Shown: positions 1 through 5,083 of the stretch, in pieces | Layout: every line of letters begins with the position of its first letter | Position numbering within the stretch: position 1 is the stretch's first letter | The notes under the pieces: model-generated | What the model saw: the letters and a program-made list of their open reading frames with translations, nothing else | The model's database searches: none | Told to the model about the DNA's origin: nothing | Position numbers and translations under genes: made by a program | Assembly (NCBI GenBank): GCA_020435085.1 | Contig: JAGRAB010000056.1 | Location: 1-5,083, forward strand | DNA: 5,083 nucleotides | Source: Bdellovibrionales bacterium | GTDB lineage: Bacteria > Bdellovibrionota > Bdellovibrionia > Bdellovibrionales > UBA1609 | Reading direction: 5' to 3'

Positions 1-36
1 ACACGAAAGTGGACCAGTTCCTAATCAAAACCAGTA
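1..36. other. Window edge; possible insertion-sequence end touching the minus gene 3' end
   Basis: ACCAGT occurs twice 17 bases apart, at 13-18 and 30-35, within a sequence whose look (AAGTGGACCAGT) recalls, from memory, the repeated terminal motifs of some IS21-family elements. No transposase is in the window. The second copy lies inside the last codons of the barrel gene. No terminator is visible for that gene. Confidence 0.15.
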
Positions 37-1199
37 CGTTTTTCGAAGCTGAACATAAAAATATCTTCTGCATTTTTAGAAGAGTTTTGCGAAAGTTGCT
101 GAGATTGATTCCAGTGAAATTGAAGGAAGTTTTGAGTTTTTAAGAAACCAAATTCCAAATGAGTTCCCATACCACGTCGATTGTTCTCATAAAAAAATGG
201 TGAAAAATAAGCTGGAGTGACATCACTTTTTTTATAAAAATATTCAAAACCCCAACCTAAAGAATAAGTGCTCTTGAGGTTTTTTTGAAAAAGAAGTTGA
301 TGGTGGCTCCCTGAAGACTTATCGCTAGGAGCTTTAAAGTTTTCAATAAAACCGGTGGTGAGTTGAATTTTCCAATCGTGAGGAAGAAAAAATATGATAT
401 CGCCATAGAAATCAGCTCCTAGAAAATCATAGGCAAAAGTAGGAGTTGTTGTTGAAGCGAGAGTGTTCCCTGAAAGAGCACTTTCTTGAGCTACTTTTGT
501 GGGAAGTTGATTCCATTGGTAGATGCTTGCAATCCCACGAATTTGTGTCCCAAAAGGGAATTGGTAACCCAATAGTAAAGAACTTGAGAGGTAAGTGGGA
601 AGAGCCTCTTTTTTTTCTTGTTCTGTTGAAAAAACGTAGTTGGTGGGAATTGCTTGTTGAAAAGACAAAGTTGAAAAATAAGAGGGAGAAGGAGAAAATG
701 AAAATGATTGTCTTAATGCGGGAAAAGCTCGGTCTTTAATAATAAGAGGGCTTAAATACTGCTCTTGAGACAGAAAGCCAGAGCGAAACTCTCCATTTCT
801 TAAAGAAGCAGGTGTCCAACTCCATCGAGCATCATCAATAAAAATACCTGAAGTTTTTCGAGAATGAAATGATCGCGAGGGGTTGTGAGGCATTTTATTT
901 TCAAGTTGGATTTGTCCGCGAAGAGAAATTTTTGAAGTTTCTGAAAGAACTTTTTCACTAAAAAACTGTGTTCTAAGAGTGGAAACGTTGAAGTTTTGCA
1001 AAGGGTCTTGAACTGACAGGTGATTGATAGAAGTCAAGAGCCCCCAAGTAGGTGTTTTATTATTCAAAGAAGAAGGCGTGATTGTCTCTAAAGAGAGGCT
1101 TTCTTTTTGAGCTTCTTCTGCAAAAGTTCCTAGAGAAATACTCAATGATAAGGCCAAAAAAAGGGAGAAAATGCGATAAATATTGGCTACAAGTTGCAT
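21..1199 (-). CDS. Exported outer-membrane beta-barrel candidate, paralogue of the 1551-2774 gene
   Basis: Predicted protein of 392 residues. I prefer the ATG at 1199 over the in-frame TTG at 1205: an AAGGG ribosome binding site (minus strand, 1211-1207) lies 7 bases before the ATG but only 1 base before the TTG. Residues 1-27 form a Sec-type signal peptide with a Leu/Ser/Phe-rich core and a likely cut after T-F-A. The rest is rich in Ser, Phe and Tyr, with alternating polar and apolar stretches and no internal membrane helix, as expected of a beta-barrel. Its blocks align in order with the divergent plus-strand barrel: PLIIKDRAFP (residues 151-160) with PLLMSNRSFP, AIPT...LPT (183-202), Y...LP...SGNT (227-246), IENFKA (285-290) and ENNRRG (338-343). 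The last residues are T-G-F-D, so the usual terminal aromatic is missing, although Phe is penultimate. It is a single gene with its own promoter. The family and substrate are not recognised; a porin-like or structural barrel is inference. Confidence 0.85.
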   Translation of the reverse strand: MQLVANIYRIFSLFLALSLSISLGTFAEEAQKESLSLETITPSSLNNKTPTWGLLTSINHLSVQDPLQNFNVSTLRTQFFSEKVLSETSKISLRGQIQLENKMPHNPSRSFHSRKTSGIFIDDARWSWTPASLRNGEFRSGFLSQEQYLSPLIIKDRAFPALRQSFSFSPSPSYFSTLSFQQAIPTNYVFSTEQEKKEALPTYLSSSLLLGYQFPFGTQIRGIASIYQWNQLPTKVAQESALSGNTLASTTTPTFAYDFLGADFYGDIIFFLPHDWKIQLTTGFIENFKAPSDKSSGSHHQLLFQKNLKSTYSLGWGFEYFYKKSDVTPAYFSPFFYENNRRGMGTHLEFGFLKTQNFLQFHWNQSQQLSQNSSKNAEDIFMFSFEKRTGFD

Positions 1200-1206
1200 A
1201 AACAAA

Positions 1207-1211
1207 CCCTT
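1207..1211 (-). promoter_or_regulatory. Ribosome binding site that fixes the start of the minus-strand barrel gene
   Basis: On the minus strand this reads AAGGG and sits 7 bases before the ATG at 1199. That is ideal spacing, and it makes the upstream TTG at 1205 an unlikely start. Confidence 0.65.
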
Positions 1212-1253
1212 GTGACACAGATGAATTTTTTAGTAGGTAATTCAAAAGAGAAA

Positions 1254-1281
1254 ATTTTACCCTATGAAAGTGTAGAATCAA
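1254..1281 (-). promoter_or_regulatory. Sigma70-like promoter for the minus-strand barrel gene
   Basis: On the minus strand, TTGATT (1281-1276) is a -35 candidate matching 4 of 6 consensus bases. It is followed after 16 bases by TAAAAT (1259-1254), a -10 candidate matching 5 of 6. Transcription would start near 1247, giving a leader of about 48 bases before the ATG at 1199. This is pattern matching only, and the region is AT-rich, so a chance match is possible. Confidence 0.45.
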
Positions 1282-1331
1282 TCTTCAACTTCTTGTTCAA
1301 TAAAACCAGTTGAATTTAAGAGGGGGTGAAT

Positions 1332-1463
1332 ATGGATAATAATAATAGGGGTTTAGAGTGTGGAGAGGGAGATCTTTGCGCGGATTGCGTCACTTTGTCG
1401 ACAAGATGGACATCAGAGTCCAACGAAAATATGACATTTTATATAGTATTTTCAAAGGCTTAG
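1332..1463 (+). CDS. Possible small cysteine-containing protein or leader peptide (43 codons)
   Basis: The frame runs from ATG at 1332 to TAG at 1461-1463. Its main support is the sequence just upstream, AGGGGGTGA at 1321-1329, which matches the ideal AGGAGGTGA in 8 of 9 bases at good spacing. This is better than the binding site of the downstream barrel gene. The peptide starts MDNNNRG and has three clustered cysteines (C10, C16, C19, in the segment CGEGDLCADC); the remainder is Ser/Thr-rich and polar. There is no signal peptide or membrane helix. The ORF ends 87 bases before the barrel ATG, so it could be a leader ORF of that operon, a small metal-binding protein, or a chance frame. Its length alone gives no evidence of coding. 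Confidence 0.3.
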   Translation: MDNNNRGLECGEGDLCADCVTLSTRWTSESNENMTFYIVFSKA

Positions 1464-1504
1464 GTAAAAAAGTGGATTCAGTATGTTCCTTGAATATGAG
1501 ATAT

Positions 1505-1520
1505 ATAGGGCAAGCCCTAT
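1505..1520. repeat. Perfect 7-bp inverted repeat before the barrel-lipoprotein operon
   Basis: ATAGGGC and GCCCTAT are exact inverse complements separated by AA. In RNA this would be a 6-bp stem closing a CAAG tetraloop (or a 7-bp stem with too tight a loop). It lies 30 bases before the barrel ATG and 12 bases before its ribosome binding site. It has no following T-run, so it is not a standard terminator. A regulator operator or a 5'-leader hairpin are both possible. Confidence 0.4.
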
Positions 1521-1532
1521 TGTGGCCTGTTC

Positions 1533-1538
1533 AAGGAG
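1533..1538 (+). promoter_or_regulatory. Ribosome binding site of the plus-strand barrel gene, with long spacing
   Basis: AAGGAG is a strong Shine-Dalgarno match, but 12 bases separate it from the ATG at 1551, longer than usual. An in-frame TAA at 1539-1541 rules out any earlier start, so ATG 1551 is the first possible start after the site. Confidence 0.55.
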
Positions 1539-1550
1539 TAACTTTTAAAA

Positions 1551-2774
1551 ATGAATACCGGACACCAACTTGTGACACGAGTCTTTACAAGATACGGGCG
1601 ACGTGTTTTTCAAGTCATTTTATTAAGTTTTTCTTTAGGTATGAGCCTTGTTGCTTTGGCTCGCACCTCGTCCGATCGGTTTTCACAAACAGATTTAGTG
1701 GCACCACTGCCACAACAGAATCAAAAATTTTCTAATGACCGCGTACAATTGGAAGGCCGCCTTCGTATAGGCTCACAGTTTTTTAATAATGAAACAGATC
1801 AAGCCAACAATGCGAGCTTTACGCTTGGAACAAAGTTCAATTACAAGTTTATTGAAAGTCTAAAATTAAAAACAGAAATTGAGCTCAGTTTTTCTAGCGG
1901 AAGAGCTCAATCACAAATTGAAGATGATCGACTTTCTGATGGATTTAATGCCAGAGAAGCTGTTGTTGCCTTTGAACCCAATTCTTACTTGGAGTTAGGA
2001 GCAGGAGCGGTGAACCAACGTCGCTTGGTTTCAACGCCTCTCTTGATGTCGAATCGCTCATTTCCAGGAGCTTATGAACAAGTCAATTTTGGAAACGAAA
2101 AAAACTTTCTTAAAATCCGATTGGGTCAGGCGGTTCCAACCTCACAAAGCTTTGATTCTGACAGACAAGAAAAAGAAAAACTGCCAACCTTTTCGCAAGA
2201 AGTTTTAGCGGCGGGTTTTCAACCTAATCAACATATTCGGTTTGAATCTTTTGTGCTTCATTATCGTTATGCGAATTTACCATCTGTTGTTGCTTATAAA
2301 AGTATTTCTCGTGGAAATACGATTGATGGCCAGACGGCGACAAGTTCCAATTTTCATTTTGATTTTAATGGAGTTATGGGTGGGATAAAAACAGAAATTA
2401 TGCCAACGACTCGCTTTTCACTCATTGGTGAGTTTCAAGCCATTGAAAACTTAAAAGCCAAAGACACATTTAACTCAGGTCAATTGGCTCAAGTCGGAGC
2501 AAAATTTTTAGTCAACGGCATCACTGTGACTCCATTTATTGGAGCTTTTTATAATGAAAGTGATACATCCCCAGGGGCTTATAACTCCGGAGAGTTTGGC
2601 CATAATAATAGAGAAGGGACATTTTATAATCTTGAAGTCGCCTTTAATGATTATAATTTTAAAATCATAGGGAATTATGTGGATGCGCAGGTGGTCGGGC
2701 AAGTGGATCGCCTCACGCAAACAGATCAGCAGTATTTTTACTTGGGGTTGGAGACATTATATGTGGAATTTTAA
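1551..2774 (+). CDS. Outer-membrane beta-barrel protein, first gene of a barrel-lipoprotein operon
   Basis: Predicted protein of 407 residues. A rather long basic N-region (R10, R14, R17, R18) precedes a hydrophobic core at about 19-34 and a likely signal peptidase I cut after A-L-A (residue 37). The mature part shows regular alternating strands, such as T-L-G-T-K-F-N-Y-K-F (91-100) and L-K-L-K-T-E-I-E-L-S-F (104-114), separated by polar, Asn/Gly/Ser-rich loops. It ends in Y-F-Y-L-G-L-E-T-L-Y-V-E-F, a good BAM-type beta-signal with terminal Phe. These features support an outer-membrane barrel; strand number and substrate cannot be told. It is homologous to the divergent minus-strand gene. Its last 14 bases overlap the start of the lipoprotein gene, so the two are almost certainly cotranscribed and probably translationally coupled. 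I do not recognise the family; a transport or surface-complex role shared with the lipoprotein is inference. Confidence 0.88.
   Translation: MNTGHQLVTRVFTRYGRRVFQVILLSFSLGMSLVALARTSSDRFSQTDLVAPLPQQNQKFSNDRVQLEGRLRIGSQFFNNETDQANNASFTLGTKFNYKFIESLKLKTEIELSFSSGRAQSQIEDDRLSDGFNAREAVVAFEPNSYLELGAGAVNQRRLVSTPLLMSNRSFPGAYEQVNFGNEKNFLKIRLGQAVPTSQSFDSDRQEKEKLPTFSQEVLAAGFQPNQHIRFESFVLHYRYANLPSVVAYKSISRGNTIDGQTATSSNFHFDFNGVMGGIKTEIMPTTRFSLIGEFQAIENLKAKDTFNSGQLAQVGAKFLVNGITVTPFIGAFYNESDTSPGAYNSGEFGHNNREGTFYNLEVAFNDYNFKIIGNYVDAQVVGQVDRLTQTDQQYFYLGLETLYVEF
2750..2753 (+). promoter_or_regulatory. Ribosome binding site of the lipoprotein gene, inside the barrel gene
   Basis: GGAG lies 7 bases before the ATG at 2761, within the last codons of the barrel gene. 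Its position supports ATG 2761 as the true start and implies that ribosomes finishing the barrel pass directly over it. Confidence 0.65.
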
Positions 2775-5083
2775 TTCAAAATCCACTTTAGGGGTTTTTC
2801 TTATTAGCACTTTGCTTGTGGGCTGTTTAAAAGCAGACAAAAAAGATGAAAGCGAATTAAAGAAAACCTCTGCTAATTTTTTAGTCCAAAATGTTGATGC
2901 CAAGTTGGGGCCTGTCGATTTTGTTAAAGGTTGGAGTATTCCTGAGAAAAATGATTACTATTTAAAAGCATGTATTATTGATCGCGTCACGCGAGATAGA
3001 CTCATTGGCCATGAATTTCGAGTGGAGTCCGATGGGATTCAAATTCCAAAACCCAATGCGGTGACTGATAATGATGGGTGTATTCAATGGGTTGAAGAGG
3101 TGCCTTTTCAATTTTTTGGTGAACCTCGATACTTAAAAATGAGCCGTAAAATTGTGGGAACTGGTGTGAAACGTGGTGAGCAAATAATTGAATTTGCCAT
3201 TGACCCTTGGAAGATCACTCGTGGTGGAGCCCATCAAGACTTTGTTTGGCTGAATCAACCCAATGCCCCTATCATTGATGAGCAGTGGATGATTTCTGAT
3301 CCTCAAAAAGTCGCTGCGGCTCAAATGGCTAAGTTTCAACATGAGATGAGTGTCGATGGGATGACCCTGGAACTCAGTCAAAAAGCCGTTCGTAGTCAAG
3401 GAATTGAACTCACTATGGCCATGGAAATGGATATTTATACATTTTTACGGCAGCTGGGTGGCAATTTAAAGAAATTTGAATTTGTGGATGGAAGCTTTGA
3501 TGTGAGTGCTTCGATTATCGGCTCTAATATGGGGTCGGATCAAAATGCGAATATCCTTCTTTCTGATATTGGAACTTTAGAAGTCGACAATGTAGAAATA
3601 AAAGAAGGCCGTCTCTTTGTGAACTTTCCAGACTTTATTCTTCAAAACAAACCCACCAATGGCAATTTGATTCTCGCCTTACAGGTGGCCCCGCATGGGA
3701 TTAGTGGTGAAGTTTTAAAACCATATAAAGTGATTTACCGTATGGGAGATTTTTATCAGTGGTTGGGTAAAAAATCGCCTTTGAAAATTCGCGACAATAA
3801 TGCAGATGTGGGTAAAGCCTATGATGAACTATTAAAAACAGTAGAAGTCAGTAAAGAAAAAGTGAATGCGGCTCGCGCAAAAGTAGGAATGAAAAAGCTA
3901 GAAGCCTTTGAGTTTGATTACTTTGATATTGACTATAACTCAATTAAACCTGGAGAAACGGCAACCACAAGGACTGTTTCTTACAACGTCCGAGTATGTG
4001 TGAAGCAACCTCTTCGTGGCAATCGTCCTGCAGAAAATGAGACTTTTGCGATTCGCACTCTTACAAATGGAAAAGTAAAAGATATTGGTACAAAAACAAC
4101 AGATCATAACGGGTGTATGGGATGGATTGATGAAGTCAGTCACTACTATTATAAGCCTGAAAAATATATTTTAAATAGCATTACTTTAAGCCATACATCA
4201 GGGTTTAAAAAAGATTTAAAAATTGCCATTAATCCATGGGATTTGTTTGCAACTTTTGGAAAAGACCTTCAAAGAGACCCTGAGGTTTTAACCAAAATTA
4301 TAGAAGAAGAAAAATGGGAAAAAGAACACCCAGACATTCCTTATAAAATTGAGTCTCGAATTAATGTTAATAACTTTGGTTATACGGCCATTAAATTTGA
4401 CTACGAAATCAAAAAAGATTTATCACTCAATGTCCAAAAATCAGTCTTGATGAAGATTGATCCTGAAGTGCAAAGGTATTCCTCAATGACTTATGGTCGA
4501 AAGGCTGTGGAATGGCTGCGCGATGGGATTTGGCTCTTAAAAATAGCCATTCATAAAGACTATCTAGATCCAGCCCAAAAAGGAGCTGTGATTTCACGGT
4601 CGGCCACAGGACCTCAATTTGATATAGATAAGAATATTAATATTTCTGAGAAGCATTATATCAGTTATCAAAAGAAGCTTGTTCGAGTGATTAATGGTCG
4701 TATTGTTACCCCTGTGACTTTTGAGATGAAAGATTTGCGCCTCATGCGTATTCGTTCAAATCTTTTGATTCAATTAGAGCCCATTGATGAAACACAACTA
4801 CTATTAGCAAATTGGTTGGGACGAGAACTTGATAAACGTGCTTATTTGGATGATCGTCAACGTCAAGACTTTGATGAATTTAAAGAAGCTATCCTTAATT
4901 TTGTGGACGTCAACTTTGGCAGTGACTCCAATAAAGTCGATGGAGATCTTGAGAAATTTCGTGTTTTGGTGAATCCAAAAAAATTAGAAGTCATGGATAT
5001 CTACAAAAATGAATCACTCTCAGATGATGAGAAAAGACTTCTTGGAGAACAAGAGATTGTTGCCAAAAATAACTATCGCAATG
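2761..5083 (+). CDS. Large outer-membrane or surface lipoprotein with a tandem internal duplication (3' end outside window)
   Basis: The frame is open from ATG 2761 to the window end, 774 complete codons with no stop, so the protein is C-terminally incomplete. A signal peptidase II signal is clear: a short basic start, a hydrophobic core at 9-20, and lipobox L-V-G-C with the acylated Cys at residue 22, followed by a charged linker at 24-36. The +2 residue is Leu, so the Escherichia Asp-retention rule does not hold it at the inner membrane. Two copies of a long unit follow, at about 66-310 and 408-675. Each has a cysteine pair (C71/C107 and C413/C452), a T-D-x-x-G-C-x-x-W motif, an A-I-[DN]-P-W motif (146-150 and 489-493), a D-G turn (243 and 588) and a G-R...N-L strand block (283-303 and 646-668). 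A charged, probably helical linker (about 349-380) joins them, and residues about 690-774 look helical and acidic/basic. The first half-domain resembles an Ig-like beta-sandwich (inference). Function is unknown; the overlap with the barrel gene suggests a joint complex. Confidence 0.9.
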   Translation, partial: MWNFNSKSTLGVFLISTLLVGCLKADKKDESELKKTSANFLVQNVDAKLGPVDFVKGWSIPEKNDYYLKACIIDRVTRDRLIGHEFRVESDGIQIPKPNAVTDNDGCIQWVEEVPFQFFGEPRYLKMSRKIVGTGVKRGEQIIEFAIDPWKITRGGAHQDFVWLNQPNAPIIDEQWMISDPQKVAAAQMAKFQHEMSVDGMTLELSQKAVRSQGIELTMAMEMDIYTFLRQLGGNLKKFEFVDGSFDVSASIIGSNMGSDQNANILLSDIGTLEVDNVEIKEGRLFVNFPDFILQNKPTNGNLILALQVAPHGISGEVLKPYKVIYRMGDFYQWLGKKSPLKIRDNNADVGKAYDELLKTVEVSKEKVNAARAKVGMKKLEAFEFDYFDIDYNSIKPGETATTRTVSYNVRVCVKQPLRGNRPAENETFAIRTLTNGKVKDIGTKTTDHNGCMGWIDEVSHYYYKPEKYILNSITLSHTSGFKKDLKIAINPWDLFATFGKDLQRDPEVLTKIIEEEKWEKEHPDIPYKIESRINVNNFGYTAIKFDYEIKKDLSLNVQKSVLMKIDPEVQRYSSMTYGRKAVEWLRDGIWLLKIAIHKDYLDPAQKGAVISRSATGPQFDIDKNINISEKHYISYQKKLVRVINGRIVTPVTFEMKDLRLMRIRSNLLIQLEPIDETQLLLANWLGRELDKRAYLDDRQRQDFDEFKEAILNFVDVNFGSDSNKVDGDLEKFRVLVNPKKLEVMDIYKNESLSDDEKRLLGEQEIVAKNNYRN
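2956..3690 (+). repeat. Lipoprotein internal duplication, copy 1 (residues about 66-310)
   Basis: Protein-level repeat. Landmarks are C71, T102-D103-x-x-G106-C107-x-x-W110-x-x-E113-V114, P122-x-Y124, A146-I-D-P-W150, D243-G244 and G283-R284...N302-L303. Copy 2 shows the same landmarks in the same order. The DNA is too diverged to look repeated, so the duplication is old. Confidence 0.7.
3982..4785 (+). repeat. Lipoprotein internal duplication, copy 2 (residues about 408-675)
   Basis: Protein-level repeat of copy 1. Landmarks are C413, T447-D448-x-x-G451-C452-x-x-W455-x-x-E458-V459, P466-x-x-Y469, A489-I-N-P-W493, D588-G589 and G646-R647...N667-L668. Offsets from copy 1 are 345 (C107 to C452), 343 (PW) and 345 (DG), drifting to 363 at the G-R block, which implies an insertion of about 18 residues in the last part of copy 2. 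Confidence 0.7.

Larger units (their letters stand above)
1200..1550. other. Divergent intergenic region between the two barrel genes
   Basis: This 351-base stretch separates two genes transcribed away from each other, so it must hold promoters for both directions. It contains the minus-strand promoter candidate (1254-1281), a possible small ORF (1332-1463) and an inverted repeat (1505-1520). For the plus direction, the best -10-like hexamer I see is TATAGT at 1442-1447, but no acceptable -35 stands 16-18 bases before it, so the plus promoter is unassigned. A 10-bp palindrome, TTGTCGACAA, lies at 1395-1404. I see no tRNA, known riboswitch or Rho-independent terminator. Confidence 0.7.

Noticed and set aside
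446..739. 97-codon plus-strand open frame
   Set aside because: It lies opposite the well-supported minus barrel gene, its composition (Lys/Glu/Leu runs) is a mirror of that coding strand, and it has no plausible domain.
1060..1281. 73-codon minus-strand open frame
   Set aside because: It overlaps the signal peptide and promoter region of the barrel gene in another frame; no signal, motif or suitable spacing supports it.
1395..1404. Palindrome TTGTCGACAA as an operator
   Set aside because: About five 10-bp palindromes are expected by chance in 5 kb, and nothing else ties it to either promoter.
1209..1578. 10-base direct repeat CTTGTGACAC at 1209-1218 and 1569-1578
   Set aside because: One copy is in the minus gene leader and the other is coding (L-V-T); in a window this size several 10-mers repeat by chance.
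1599..1616. Twin-arginine export signal in the plus barrel (G-R-R-V-F-Q)
   Set aside because: R-R-x-F resembles a Tat motif, but beta-barrels are exported unfolded by Sec and the terminal beta-signal is clear; the match is probably chance.
1358..1735. 125-codon plus-strand open frame with GTG start
   Set aside because: Its second half overlaps the signal peptide and start of the barrel gene in another frame, and the product has no recognisable features.
2508..4143. Three short minus-strand open frames (2508-2720, 3133-3399, 3940-4143)
   Set aside because: All lie antisense to strong plus-strand genes and show no domain, signal or ribosome binding site of note.
2761..5083. Bacterial alpha-2-macroglobulin identity for the lipoprotein
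   Set aside because: It is a large lipoprotein with probable beta-sandwich parts, but no thioester C-x-E-Q motif or typical macroglobulin-domain phrases are visible in the 774 residues seen.

Overview
The window looks like a piece of a diderm (Gram-negative-type) bacterial chromosome. It carries two signal-peptide-bearing outer-membrane beta-barrel candidates and one large lipoprotein, and it is AT-rich. The style (AT-rich, large surface lipoproteins and barrels of unrecognised family) would fit a Bdellovibrio-like or other deltaproteobacterial-type lineage. That is an impression only; no phylogenetic marker is present.

Layout: (1) 21-1199, minus strand, an exported beta-barrel candidate of 392 residues. 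(2) 1200-1550, a divergent intergenic region with a sigma70-like promoter for the minus gene, a possible 43-codon small ORF with a very good ribosome binding site, and a 7-bp inverted repeat just before the plus-strand operon. (3) 1551-2774, plus strand, a second exported beta-barrel of 407 residues ending in a classic C-terminal Phe. (4) 2761 to the window end, plus strand, an open frame of at least 774 codons encoding a lipoprotein. Its start overlaps the barrel stop by 14 bases and it is cut by the window edge.

Two relationships stand out. First, the two barrels are diverged paralogues placed head to head. Several nearly gap-free blocks align in the same order, and the two C-termini align without an overhang. 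Second, the lipoprotein contains a tandem internal duplication of about 345 residues. Each copy begins with a domain holding one cysteine pair and a T-D-x-x-G-C-x-x-W motif. The five cysteines of the visible protein are exactly the lipidation cysteine plus one pair per copy, which suggests two structural disulfides.

The overlap of genes 3 and 4 argues that the barrel and lipoprotein are made together and may work together at the outer membrane. The minus-strand paralogue may be an alternative or accessory barrel. No gene here could be assigned a named function.
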